DNA of 64,000 nt from Camarhynchus parvulus (lineage: Eukaryota; Chordata; Aves; Passeriformes; Thraupidae), in contig NC_044600.1 of the NCBI RefSeq assembly GCF_901933205.1, positions 12,004,501 through 12,068,500 of the forward strand. The letters run 5' to 3'. The notes under the pieces were generated by a model. That model worked only from the letters and a program-made list of their open reading frames with translations, was not told the origin of the DNA and ran no database searches. Below are positions 1 to 13,611 of this stretch, in pieces. A program made the position numbers and the translations under genes. Position 1 is the stretch's first letter. Every line of letters starts with the position of its first letter.

Positions 1-3000
1 AGCAAGTCCAAGAGCAACAGCAAAGCCCCAGCAAGTCACATTCTGAATAGTAACAGCAGCCTGGATCATTTGACATAAAGCATTTCACTGCCTGAGCACA
101 GCCTTCTCTCACAAAATATTATTACCACTATAAAAGGAAAGCCATTGTGGCTTTAGCACAGCTTATTTTTAATTGTGTTTGAGACGTGTTAGACAAAAAC
201 AGACAGACAGCACAGACAAATTACAGAGCTGTTTCACAAAGTAGCAATACCCCAAAATGATCTATTTCAGGTGAGGTGCTGAGTGGCAGTGATTGCTCGA
301 GGTACCATTGCCCACATGTCAGTCACTAATGCTGCAGCGCTGCGCACACCGACACCTGCCTGTGCACCCCAACACACAGCCCCCCCTGAGGAGCACATCC
401 CTGACTTACCCTTCAGCCAGCAGCAGCCCCAAACCCTCTGAAAGCTCCTGCAGAAGAGTTGACAGAGTTTCACCTCGTTAGCCAGCGAGGCTGTTACATA
501 AGCAGCACCGTTTCTGCCGGCGGCAGCGGGGATGCGCCCCGCGCACATCCCTCTCCTCCCCATCCCACACGGACACAGCTCCCAGCAGCAGCTGGGCCAC
601 AGCCACAGCGGGGGCAAGGTGGGCCACGGGCACTTGTGGAAAGCAAAACCAGCGGTTTCAAAGAAAGTTCAAAAGGTGCCTGATGTTTATGAAGAGGCAT
701 TGCTACTATGAAAGGAAGTGCTGCAATGGTATAATGTTCCTTAGCCCACTGAAAGCAGCTTGGCCTAGATTTTCCTGTACTGTTTGATGTGACCATTCAT
801 GCAAACAGGAGTAAAACTTTCTCTTTGCTTTTAATTAAGCAACAGCATCACAACAACAAAAAGAATTAAAAAGTGACATCTACAAAACCCCTTTTTTTTG
901 CTGTCATCTGGGTCTTTTGGGCTACTGTCAGACAGAGAATATGCAGGAATCAGCCCCATTGATTAAACTATTATTAGCAGTAAACAAACAGATGTGTTCA
1001 GCCAAAGACAGGACAAACCCCATGCTCTGTACTTCAGGACTACAAACAGAAAAAACCCCACTATATAAAAGGCTTACTTCTTTTTTTAAGCAAAGGATTC
1101 TCCAGCACAATGTGCAGAAGCAAAGTATACAGCATTTCAACATTCAGGAATTAATATAAAGAAATAGAACATTATTACCTCTGCTCTCTTCCCACAGACT
1201 AAACCCCATCAGCTTTCATAAGACTGGGAGCAGATCCTGTATCTGTAATAATCCTAAACAAAATGTGGCTCGTAGTCATTCAGGACATTCTGGTGTCCAT
1301 GAATCACTGGCAGACACCCTATGCAGTGGACAAATGCATAGGGGCTGTAGCTTTAGGACAGACATAAAACTCTTATGTAAGCCATAATCCTCGCACAGAC
1401 TCCTTATTCAGTGATTTTAAGAACGGTGCCGTAGAAGCCTGCTGGCATTCCAGTGGCTTTTAAGCAATTTGAAAATAGGGAGACTCCTGTCCCACCCCCT
1501 CCCTGACACCAGTGCTGCTGCTGGTACCCAGACCTACCTTGCAGGCTGTGGGGACACAGAGCATTGCTGTTCACCAATATTTGGGTCCTCCGCAGAGCTG
1601 CTGCTGTTGCTCTCTGTGCTGAGTGAATCACTGGGATTAATCTCCTGCAGAGTTCACTGAGGCTAATGATAATCAAGTTAAATTTACACTATATGATCAG
1701 AGTTTAATTAGGTACTGTTATACAAGTCCTATTAATTACAGTGGTAATACCCTTACGAAATGCAGATGAGAGGGTGGGGCTGTGGTCAGAGGGGGCTTGG
1801 CTTCAGATGAATTCAGGAAAAAGCCCCATTAAAATGATCTGCTTGTCCCTTCAGTTACCTGCTTGCCTCTGTCAGTGCTCAAGATGAAAAAAAATGCTTT
1901 AAAAAAATTATAATCCTACAAAATGTAATAAAGCTAGAAGATTAAAGACCTCCTACATGCTACACTATCACTTCCGATTTACACCGAGAAGCAAGAATTC
2001 CATTTTAAACTCCAACAAGACTCAGTCATTATTAGCTTGCTCTGCTCAAAATCCTACACAAAGAAGTCCCAGGTGATAGAAATCATCTATTTTGCGCGGA
2101 GATAAAGCTAGGCAGGTCTTCCTAATGTTAAAAAGTAAGTTTCTCTTTTCCTTCCCTAGTTTCCTCCTCTGGATGACCTGTTGGGTCAGAGCAGACGCCA
2201 GCTAAGGCTTGGCATTTGCTGTGTACAATCACAGCCTCCCCTGGGACACAGACCCACAGGCCCAGGTGCCTCCTGTCCGTGCCCCTGCAGCCCTTGCAGG
2301 GCATCAGAAGGGTGTGGGGAGAGGCAGCTGATCTGAACCTCTCTGTGGCCTACATCACCTGGAAATGGATGTCTCTGCCAAGGTGCAGCCAGGGAAACTC
2401 TGGATCTCAAGTTCAAGAGCAGACCCCAGGTTTCAGCAGGCAGTAGTAGCTACTTTAGGAGACAATGAACAGTGTGACATTCCAAGCCCCAGGACAGATC
2501 TTCACTCCTGCTAAATCTTCTCTGAGGTATTCCATAGAAAGAGCAAAGCTTGTGCCATGTGGCTTCCATTGGCATTTGCTACAAATGCTGTTGGATGGCT
2601 TTAGTGAAACCTGCCAGAGACCCTGTGCTGGTACTGCTACTCACTGGAAACACCAAATCCTTGCACCCACGTGGGCACAGGCACAGGTGAAGGTCTTTTC
2701 TTCATTAACTAAATCAGCAACACAGAGTGAGGCTTGTTAGCCAGAACAGATGCTGTTCTTGCACACAGACCTGTGTGAGCCTCCTGTACCCAGGTTCCCT
2801 CTCTGCAAAGTGCTTGCTCACTCACAGGAGAAGCCCTGGCACCTTGCCATTTCTGCCACTGCAGTTAATTTAATTAAAAACCCAAAAGATGGGAGGCATA
2901 TTTCCCTCTTCCTGTAGGATTTGTCACCCTCTTCCTGTCAGACAGCAGCAAACGAGCACACCTCAGCACTCCCACTTTGCACAAACACAAGTAAAGCAGC

Positions 3001-4840
3001 AGCATGCTACAGTAGGCTGTACCAGACATTAATTACCAAGCCCTCCAGCTATAATTATCTTAATGAGTTTTGGCTATAGACACTATATTGGCCCTTTACA
3101 AAGAAGCCTGGAGGATACAGCCACACAGGATCCAGGAGGAGAGTCCTTTCCTGGAGTGTACACCCCTCCCTGCAGACAGCCAAACTGTACATGGAGTTAT
3201 TCTGACAAAATGGCAATTTCAAAGCAGCCTGCATGGTGCTGTGTGCGTATCCAAATCCCCCTCTGGGCCCCCTGATGGACAGCTCTCTGGGGACACACAG
3301 GAACCGAGGCAGGAGAGGGAGATGATGGTTCCTGGACAGCTCCTTGCTCTGAAGGCAGACTGAGGTAGGCTCTGGCCCACGTTTCCCTCACAGTCCAGAT
3401 GTGTATCCTCTGGAAGACCCTTAGTCTCTCCCACATCTGGGAGTTTGGCCAAGACTATGAAAGGACCTCTGGAAGGACAGGGCTGGCCAAACACCTCAGA
3501 TCCCTTGCTGGGATTTTTGCTTGATTTAAGCACCAAGGACTCGCTACTCCCCCTCATTCCTTGTGCATTCCTGGCTACAAGGTACAGCTGGGAGCAGGAC
3601 ATCCCCCAAAAGCCATACCTTGAGAACCTCCACATCCTCATTTCAGCACAGCAGTGCTCTGAGGAGATGGGCACCAGGCTTTGGCCAAAGCCTTTTTTCT
3701 GCAGTTGTGACACTTTTTGGTCCCTCACTGCTGAGAATGGCGTTTGTGACACACTAATGGGAGCACAGCAGTGCTCCTTCAGCAAGGCTTTGATTTAGGA
3801 AGCAGAGCTGCTCAGCCCACTCTGCTCTTGCTGATGTAGTGACCTGGTTTTGTCAAGACTGTTTTTCTCCTTTTGTCTTTGATGTCATTTTGGAAGGCAA
3901 GTCATGAGAATTTCATGGAAGCATTGACTCAAAAGTTGGACTAAAACAAAGCCAATCACAATACCATTATAAATGAATGAGGTGCAATTTCCCCTTAGAG
4001 GATTATTACACTATTTAGGGTTCTAACACATTTATTGCCGCAGTTTAGTAATAATTTTCATGCTTCTCATCGAAATATAATCCATTTATATTTTAATGTA
4101 ACAAGTTACAAGGATTATCAGCTCATAATAAATATACTCATCCCCTAAAGCATTTAAACAGCCCCTTCACTTTCTGAAGAAGATCTTACTTAATGAGCAG
4201 ACACGTACAAATGAACAAGGAAACTAATACTGTGTTGTATGGAAACCATCAAACTGCAAAATACATGCTGCTTGAATTACTTTTCTGTGAAATTAAGTAT
4301 TTTTCAGCACACAGATTTTTACTTTGAAATTACTTTCATCATGAGAAGACTCTGGAAGTCTTTGAGACTGCCTTTTGCATTGGGAATTTGTTTACCTTGC
4401 AGTCTTAAATTTGGAATATTACATTCAGCTCATGCATAGGACTATGTCAAATCAACACATCACTCATGAAAATCAAATTAAGGAAAGCTGTCAATAACAG
4501 CCAAGAGAAATCCACCCAAAAGAAAACCCTGCTTGACTTGAACTTAGGTCAGTCCTAGTGCTGAAGTGCCCATGAAACCACATCCATCAAAGCCAACTGA
4601 AACCCACTCTGTCAGAGAAATGTAAAAATCTCTCTTGGCCCGCAGTGAGTCACAGTAGTTTTCTCTTGCAGTTGTCTGGAGACGGGATGGGAGAAAGTAA
4701 ATATTACCTGTCAAACTAAAGACATTCCTTGCCTATTCACAGAGCTGCCCAGCATATTTCTGGCAGAATTCTCATGCAAGCTTCTGGTGCTCACTGCACT
4801 TGCAGCCATAATTCTGACTGAGCTGTAAGGCAGGAGTATG
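1..4840. other. Intergenic, no gene recognised
   Basis: Open frames here are short, lack family resemblance and have no convincing splice context. There is a small CpG cluster at about 515-565. A very AT-rich unique stretch at about 3985-4150 has low repeat content and could be a conserved non-coding element, but nothing in the sequence proves it. Confidence 0.7.
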
Positions 4841-4847
4841 AATTAAC

Positions 4848-4918
4848 CTCTGGAGCCTTCAGTCTCCAGAGACTTCTCTTGAACTACGTGTTGAACTGAG
4901 CTTCAACACATAGTTCAA
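4848..4918. other. Two adjacent hairpin-forming inverted repeats
   Basis: The first is CTCTGGAG (4848-4855) paired with CTCCAGAG (4864-4871). The second has 17-base arms at 4879-4895 and 4902-4918, with a six-base loop (CTGAGC) and one mismatch. In RNA made from the minus strand the mismatch becomes a G-U pair. No gene is nearby. Confidence 0.75.
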
Positions 4919-7900
4919 CTTCCCAGTTCTGCCAGTGGTGGGGTTTTTCTTCTTCCTTCCACATGTTGTATCTGCTCAAAGCATTTTTCTCCGTAAGAAA
5001 ATGTGAAATTAATGGTCTAGGTTGTTTTTGTCTTTCAGTTTTGCAGATGTATGTTTTCTTAACCCTTTGCTGTACAGGTCAGGGTCACTTGCAGTTCTGC
5101 AGGTTCACCTATCAAGAACTCCATTCACAGAAGCACACTTGCTTTGGAGAGTTCCAGGAAAACAGAAGTGCTGCAAAATCTCAAAAATCCTTTTAACAGA
5201 AATCCATAGATAGCCTGGCCTTAGGGTTATACAGAAAGAGGCTTTTAGCTCTGGCTAGCAAAGAGAATGGACATGTCTATTGTGCAGCCTCTGCAAATAC
5301 AGGCCATCCCTAGGGAAAGGTGAAGGGAGGAAATAATTATGTGTGAAGTTTTTATTGTTCCTAGAAAATCAATCTCATGAGTCTTTTCTTAGTTAAGTAC
5401 CAGTTATCCCAATATCTGCAAGGCAGTGTTTTGTGAGCAGTGTCCAAACAGGAACAAGTAGATGTATAGGATATAAATTTATTTTTTGAAAGCTCCTTTT
5501 GCAATCCTCTCCAGATTTCACCAAAAAGAAGTACTTGGATGTCCAGAAGACTTAGCTCAGTTAAAAAGCCCAATGCAAAATCCACAGCTTTGCAGAGAAA
5601 TTAGCTATTTTTCATGCAGTGAACTGTACAAGTCAGGGTCTATGTCCTCCTGGCTAAACCCCTGTGGTCCATCCACACCGTGGAGTTGCAAGCCCATACC
5701 TCATTTTAGCTTTAAAAAGCTTCTCTGCATTAATGTGCAGCCAGCTCCAGCTCAGGGAGTCTCCTCACCACATGGAGCTCCAGCAGGTACACTGACTGCA
5801 AACACCTGCACCCATCCTGCACACTCCCTTCTTGTTAGACCAGCACAACCATTGCAGGGCTGTGTCACAATGAAAATTGAGCGTGTTTTTATCCTGGATC
5901 AGCATAGAATCTTACATCCTGATGCTCTCCATCTGCAGGACTAACAGGCCCAAAGACAAAGCATTACAGGTCTCTGCTTTCTGTAGTCTCTTCATGTATC
6001 AGCACCACAAACCTTCTGGCATCCTGGTGAAGTGCACACCAGACCAGGATCACTGTAAGTGTGAGCAATGAATTAAATCTAATGCTCTTTCTTCACTTCA
6101 GGAGCAAACTTTGCAAAGCTCCTTAATGCCCAATGAAGCAGTTTTACTGTAGCAAGGAATTTTCCTCTTGTGAGCTCCATGTTCCAACAAGCACCCTGGT
6201 GAGGTATGCACAGGCTGGCTTTTAATACAAACACAAAACTCACATTTAACTTATTAGTTGGGGGAGGAATACAGATGAGGGTTGGATGAATCTCATGAGT
6301 CATTGTTTCTGTAGGATAAAAAGCAAGCTTGTCTCAAACAAAATAAATTCGTTTCTATTATGTATTGCAGATAGAAGTGCTTAAATAATAGAAAGATTAA
6401 TAGAAACACTTCAACCAATTGTTCTAGAAAAATGAAAAATAGCTTTTGCATTATGAAAGAATATTCTTTAAATACGGAGAAGTAAAACATTTCAAATGAA
6501 ACAATGTTTTGGGAGAGGGAGACAAACGCAGATTAGTCATGCCTGGATGTACTTTCCCAAACAATGCACTGCTTAGAGCTAAGACTAAGACATGCACATA
6601 CCCCAAGGCACACATGATAAAATAGGGAATGTATATTAGTTTAATTCCTTTATCATTTGCTCACTGCTGCATTTTCCTCATGCTAAGCCTTGCCCTGGAT
6701 AGCACCATACGCATATTCTGCATCCTGACCACTGAACTCATTCCCACCTGAACCTTGTGGCTAAAGGAAGGGACATGCTCTTGAAGTGTGAAGCAGGGCA
6801 AAAGCCCAGCACTAACCCCATGGAAAAGCTACTGGAATGGCACTGTTCAAGTGCAGCACCATCCTCCAGTGGTGTGCAAATTTCAAACAGCCTTTTTTAT
6901 TACTTTAAGTTTTTAGATATGGAAGGAAATGATAAGACAGGGAAAAGGTGTACCTGAAGGAAACCCAGAAAAGTCTAAAGCCAGCTGAACAAAGGCAAAA
7001 AAGTACTGAAATTGGAATATTCAGAAGAACTGACAAGGAAGGAAAGCATGGGCTACAATGCCTGCAGAACTTGAAGACAGTGTCAAGCTATGCAAACTTA
7101 GGTAAAAGTCCAGGTATTCACTGATTCAAGTTCTCAGCAGAAAAAAATCCCTAGAAAATCCCTGTGGATGGGTGGTAGTGAATAGCAGATATTGCTGGCA
7201 GTGGGTAAAAAATTCAAGTTCCAATCCCTTCCCCCACCTGCCCTCCATTTCTGACCCTGTGATCTGCCATAGCCAGCAAAGTGAATCTCTTTACCCCTCC
7301 AATGGTATCTGTGCCACAGCTTCAAGGCCAGGTCCAACAACTCCAGGAGCTATCCTGTGCTAACTGCACTAACACTTCCACCTGGACACATTTGCTGTGT
7401 TTGCTGGCAATCCCTTCAGCCAGACTGATCTTGCTGTGTGGTGACTTCAGGACAGAGACCAGCTCTCCTGTGTGCTCACACAGAGGGAGTGCAGCTGGAT
7501 CCTGCCTTGTTCTTTGGAAATAGCTGCAAGAAGAGCAGGCAGCACATGCAAGGCAAGTGGTACCTGGATACTGCACAATGTGCCATATACAGTATTCTGT
7601 GATAGTCACCTTTGTTTTTAGCACAAAAGGAATATGCAATGAATTCTGGAGAAGAAAATCCATCAACAACAACACCAGTTTTATCCAAAAGCTCTTTTTT
7701 TGGCTAAAGCAGCTTAAATTTGTACCAAGTCTCAAAAGCCTCGTTTAAAGCAGAATTTTTTCCTGAGGAAATATTACAGACAGATTGTGCTTTTCAAAGA
7801 CTGTTAAGAGTAAATGATGGCTTTATACTGCTTTCCCAGTGCTAGGAATGCAAATGAGAAAAAGAAGAGTCAGTTGACATTCTGTTACTGATGGATAAGT

Positions 7901-10900
7901 CTTCTTACCCACCCAAACCACAGCAGTTCTGGCACAGTTACCTCCAATACCTCATTTTCTGCATTTCAATTATCATCTGATTCAGGACCAGTCCTTGTTA
8001 ATTCTCCAAAAGCCAGGATTGCAGGCAAGGGGACTTCTCTTACAATGCAAAGCCTCACCTGCTTTCCCCAGGAATCTGGAGCACACTGGCTTCTACAAAC
8101 ACACCAATTCCTCTTACTGGTCAATCGGCCTGTACCTGAATCTCTGAGATGAGCAAACTGCCGAGTTTGAACTGAAGGAAAACTGTCTTGTCACAAATCA
8201 AGGAGACAACACAAAAAAAATTACCCTAGTCTGCTTTACTGGTCAATGAGTTCATGTATTATATCCACACACAGATATGATCAACTGAGCTCATGCTTAT
8301 GTAATCAGAGACATTACTCCATTGCTTCATCTGTAACTGAATAGAACTGCAGCAACTTAGTTCTGGTGCTCTGCAGAATTACCTGCTGAGATTAATTACT
8401 TGTTCACTTTTTGAACAAAGTCCATAAAAAGCACACAAAAATAATTTATCCCATCAAAGACCATGCAGCTAGAGCACAGCTGAGCTGAAGTAGAAAGTTC
8501 ACAAGCCACTCAGCTCTCCTTCCAAATGAATCCCTTGCATAAGCTTGATGTAAAGCAAACACAGCATTTTGGCATGGGCAGGTATCATGAAGAGCTGCGT
8601 CCATCACATATTCCTGAGGGGATCTTTAAGATTTCCTGACCTAAAGGCTCAATGTAGTTTTCTTTTAGGGCTGGAGAAATGAAAGCAGCCTGGATCCCAC
8701 TGCCAATGCTACTCAGTGTACTTACATGTTCTTGAGTCCTGTAATATGCTAAAATAAAACTACATTTGACCACAGAGTTTGAACCACTGTTTGACCACTG
8801 TTCTGAACTTAGTAAGTATCTGACAACACAGAAAAATGCTGCTATTTTGGTGTTGTTAATGACTCCTCCCAAAGGCCCATGACAAATAGGTAACTGATAC
8901 AGGAATTGTCTATAAAACTGGATTTTTTTCCTCTGAAATCACTGTTTTCATGCCTTAAGTATGAGAGCTGATAGAACAAACAATTCTGAAAATACACAGG
9001 TAGGAAAGCAAAATACCTACCAAGTGTTATAAAAGCCTCATCTTGCCCTACAAAGTTCAACCTTATCTTAACTGGGGATCACAAGAGATATCTCACTACA
9101 GGCACTACTTGCTTCCATAGAAAGCACTTACTAAGGAAAGATGAAGAGGGAGAAGTACTAAAAGGAGTGAGTGACTTGCTGCTGTTTGCAGAACTGTAAC
9201 AGGTTAAAAATAAATTCTAGATAGGAAAAAAGGAACTGGCTTAATGATGAGTCAGTCATTATCATATAGAAAGAGGCCATTATAATTCAAATATAAAACC
9301 CAAGGCCCAGTTTTCACTAAGTAAAACTGAGAGCTGGGTTGAAGCCCCTAAGCATTAAGGCCAGCAGAGGAATCTCTATGAAACACAGGATTTGGTGTCT
9401 ACCCAAGTCTCAGGGATACTGGGCAAAACCTGCAGATGATGAGCTACAGCCACTCCACATTTGAACAGGTAGCTGCACCTAACACAAACAGCCATCAAAA
9501 TAGTTCCAACAGCCAGAGCATCAAAATCACCTCTGGTTTGAATTTTTTGGTGAGGGTATACTTGACTGTGAAGAAAAAAGCATTGCATTGCAGACATAAC
9601 ACAAGTTTGTAAAGGGAACTTTATGCTCTATCACAATGCTTCACATTAAGAATCACCCAACACTTGCTAATTCTGCAGGAATTATTCTAGGAATGGGCTC
9701 AAAGTGTGACGTGGTTTGAGGGCAAAGTGGGTTCTTCTGTCTTCTCAGTCAGACACAAAATGAGCTACACATCAAAGACTCATGCCCTGAAAAGAGCAGC
9801 ATTCCAGCTGTGAAGCCAAACTTCCAGTTGATCTCTAAGATTAGCAGAGCCACATTAATGACTTAAGCACGGTAAGAAAAACTGCATCTTGAGGATGGAG
9901 AACTGCAAAGGTATTAAACATCTCCTCCATGGTGCCTGCAGCATGGGCCCACACCCACAGAAGTGTTTATTCTTAATCTCTGACTGCTATTACTCTCACT
10001 CATAAATCCTTCTTCAATTACAAACAGTTTTAATTAATAACATACCCCCTGTGCCTATGCCCTGGGCCATTACCACTTAAACTATTAAACCACAGTGTCT
10101 CATGTGGCAACTAAAAGCAGCAACAGCTTTTTTTGCAGGCCTGTGAGCCGTTTGTACTGTGTTCAGAGCACAGCTGCAGGTAAGCAGCTGATCACCCCTC
10201 CAAACAGTGGGAATCATCTCAGCAAGAACCATCCAAAGCTGGTAGGACAAAAGGGTTGTGAAGCATGACAGCAATGCTGCACTAAAAAATCTCCATCCCA
10301 GGCATTCAGCCAGCCAGCCCCCAAATTAGCTACTCAACTTTCCTAGCTCTTCACCCTGGGCATTCTTCCCTACAAAACTTCCCAGTCTGTATCCCTGCCT
10401 TTTGAAACAGGATCTCAATTGGCTCTGTCTCGTGGTTTCAGAACTGGGACACTAACACCTAAGAAAGCTGCTTTCTACAGGAATCCACATGCATTTTCTC
10501 CATCCCTTTTCCTACTGCCTTAGGTTCAAACAGAGCTCAAGTCCCAAGAGCTTACCTCCATTTCCGCTTTTACAACTACAGCTCAGCATTGTTACACAAC
10601 ACTGTGCTTCTCCTAACAAAGAGAATCAAGCTGTACGCCAACAGCTCAGAAATTCAGACACTGGTATCTCTTCAGATAAGAGAATGACTGTGGGGGCCCT
10701 GAATCACACAGCAATTTCTTCTTGCAAGACCCATTCAAGCACCTGAGGGCTTCCTCTTACAGGGACACAAGAAGTTCTGCTTTCTGTCACCATCAAACAA
10801 GCAGCTTCTGTATTACTCTCAAACTGACAGATGATTGGAGCTAATGAAACATTAGAGTGGCAGCTGCTCTTTGGTATTTTTAAAGAAATATTTACACTCC

Positions 10901-11495
10901 AAGGGCTTGACCATGCCCTATGAGATGACTCAGAGCCAGTAACAATGCAGGTTTGTACAAGACAAAGTAAATAAATGTGTCCCAGATCTCACACAGCAAA
11001 GCTGTCAACCTATGAACAACTTTAGTTGGAAGTTTAAAATGGAATTAGCTTACTATTTTGTATTATTTACATTCAATATTTCAGACCAATGGTTCTGCCA
11101 AAAAAACCCCCATAAAACAGTGGAATAAACACTTCCAAACAAAACATATGGTGCCTCTGCCATCATATATCAAGCCATGCTAGCACATTCCAGCCCTCAC
11201 CCCATCTCCCCAAGTCACTCCTTTGCTTCACAGGACCCTTGTCCTCTTGTCCCATGGGCTGCACCTTACCTACATGTGTCATACCCAAAATATGGTATTT
11301 TGGAATACCACAAAGTATGGCTCACTTGGTTATTTAAGGGCCCTCTGCTTTCTCATCTCTTACTCACCTGTACTGGTACAACCACAGCCCTGCCTGATGC
11401 TCTCAGTACACCCTGTCCAGCTGCAAGGGCTGTCAGAAGCCTAAGCACGTTTTGTTGAACTACAGTACTCACAGCAGGCTAAACCCCACCAAACT
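4919..11495. other. Intergenic, no gene recognised
   Basis: This stretch is AT-rich unique DNA with only short open frames. I find no CR1 tail, tandem array or exon with conserved protein features. An AP-1-like TGAGTCA lies near 9248 within an imperfect palindrome (TAATGA...TCATTA). Confidence 0.65.
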
Positions 11496-11513
11496 GGCAG
11501 TAACATCAAACAT

Positions 11514-11519
11514 TTTATT
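11514..11519 (-). terminator. VMA21: Candidate distal poly(A) signal of VMA21
   Basis: The minus strand reads GTGAGCAATAAAATGTTTG here. About 20 bases further on comes GT-rich DNA (CCAGTTTGGTGGGGTTT), as expected for a downstream cleavage-stimulating element. This would give a 3' UTR of about 3.9 kb. Confidence 0.4.
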
Positions 11520-12624
11520 GCTCACCAATGCACGAGGTGGGAACAGAATTTCTCAGTGAGCACCACACCTTCCCCTGGCCCATCAGAGTGATCAGGCAGC
11601 ACAGCCTGCCCTCTGCCTGAGGGTGAAAATAGCACAGGAGCTTGGACCTTCTGGAGGGTAGGGTTGGTTTTGTGTTTGGCTGTTTTCTTGGGGTTTTGTT
11701 TTGTTTTTTTAATGTTGAGTGTTATTACTAGGACCTTTCTTACAATGCAAGAAACAGGTAAGCAGTGTTTTATTTTGTTTCAAATATACCATAAAGACTG
11801 TTTCAAGTTCCTATACCTTAATCAGTGATAATTCCTGTTAGTATCATGAACACCATCATCACCATTTGCTCTGGACACTCCTTACTCAGTGCTAGCAGTT
11901 AATAATGGGTTTAGTCAGGCATCCCTAAGCACAAACCACAGCTGCTCACTCACCTGCACAGTCACAGGCTGGGTACTCACCACCACAGTGTCCTGAAGAC
12001 ATTTGAAAAAAACAGAGATATTAAGTACAGAAGACAAAAACTAATGAAAAGTCACTCATTTCCCACTTCCCAATTCACTGTCTATTCACTCTTGGAAAAT
12101 GTTCTGGGAAAATTCTTCTAAAATCTGTCTCAAGGTATTTGCTCACTGTGAGATACAATTGCTTGCTTTAGCTAAACTAATTGTCAACCTATGCAAACAC
12201 ATGATGATAGACCATTAAGTGAGAGGCAACTGTGAAGTACTGAAGGACTTATGTAGTTTTCCCAGCTGTCTTTTTAAGAGTTGTCCCAAATCCATTCCTA
12301 GTAGTAAAATTAACAAGCTTACAGTATCACTTTAGAATACCATACTGTTAAAAAATTTACATCACCATTCTATAGAAAATAAAAAAATCAAACCAACAAG
12401 AATTCTGATCTCTCCACAACTTTTATCAGTTTAAATGTGGCGGGGTTGACCTTGGCTGGGCACCAAATGCCCATCAAAATCCTGGTAACACTGCCCTTTC
12501 TAGCTAGATGGGGAAAGAAAATGTAACAAAAGGCTCCTGGGTTGAGAAAAGCACAGGGAAGTAATTTACTAATTACAATCATGGGAAAAACAGACCCAGT
12601 TTGAGGAAATTAATTTATTACCCA

Positions 12625-13470
12625 TCAAATCAGAGCAGGGTGATGCAAAATAAAACCCCTTCCCCCCAGCACTTCCTTCTTCCCAGGTTCAACTTTACTG
12701 CCAAGTTCTCTACCTCTCCCACAGTGGCAGAGGGGGACAGGGAATGGGGGTTGTGGTCAGTTCTTCACACAGTTCCTGCCCTCCTTCCTCCCCAGGACAG
12801 TCCCTCACAAACTGCTCGAGTGTGGGTTCCTCCCACAGGTGCAGTCCTTCAGGAGCAGACTGCTCCAGAGTGGCTCCCCACTGCTGGCAAGGAGAGAGGG
12901 GACAGAATGCTCCCCATGGAACTCCCTGGGCTCCACGGGGACAACCCTTCACAGGCTATTTTCATTGCAGCCTTGCCCTGAGGGATTGTTCCCACCCAGA
13001 AACACAGGCAGCATCAAACCAGCACCTGGCTCTGGCTGTGCAGACTCAGGCAGTGCCTCTTTTCTCACCAGGAACGTTGTGGTGGATCAAAGCATTATCT
13101 TCAAAGATCTTCCAATGGATGGATTAATGCTCAGCTCATTACCCCCAACTGCTGAGACATTACACTGCCTGCATGTACAGCAGAGGCCAAACTTGTCAGA
13201 TTTTTTAAACGCAACAATTATAATAAGGAATTATTTTCCTGTTATCCCTAGGAAATTAACTTTGTGTCTAGGGATTCTGCTATATGAAACATAAAATAGA
13301 CACAGCACAGGACCCAGCTAATAGAGCATAACAGGTGTGTTCCCCTTGAAGTCAACATCTTAGACTTCTGTAACATTCATTTTTTCTGCCACTGTCTTCT
13401 AGTACCAAATAAATTTCTTTATTTCGTAAGTGTAATTCTTCATTTATTCTCCACTGTGAATAAGTTTAAA
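12625..13470 (+). repeat. Dispersed avian repeat, copy 1 (LTR-like, family not assigned)
   Basis: Three consecutive blocks recur elsewhere. The block at about 12950-13170 matches 23410-23630 nearly base for base (shared GGATCTTCCAATGGATGGA, CAAACCAGCACCTGGCTCTG and others). The block at 13340-13470 matches 15816-15920 and 23640-23700 more loosely. The left part (12640-12950) carries runs of the type TGCTCGAGTGTGGGTTCCTC, which I associate with a very common bird dispersed repeat. I cannot name the family safely. An endogenous-retrovirus LTR or internal remnant is my best guess. It lies within the probable VMA21 3' UTR, antisense to the gene. Confidence 0.6.
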
Positions 13471-13605
13471 AAGAAAAAAAGCTAAGCTATTGAGCAGCAC
13501 TATATATTTGCTTTAAGCTGTACTCTAGACATGGAATATTAACAACATTATTCAAAAAGTGGTCAGCACATATTGTTCACTGGATCTTGTATTGCAGGGT
13601 AGGTC

Positions 13606-13611
13606 TTTATT
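13606..13611 (-). terminator. VMA21: Candidate proximal poly(A) signal of VMA21
   Basis: The minus strand reads CCTTTCAATAAAGACC here, a canonical AATAAA just before the dispersed repeat at 12.6-13.5 kb. Use of this site would give a 3' UTR of about 1.8 kb and leave the repeat out of the mRNA. The downstream GT element is weaker than at the distal site. Confidence 0.3.
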
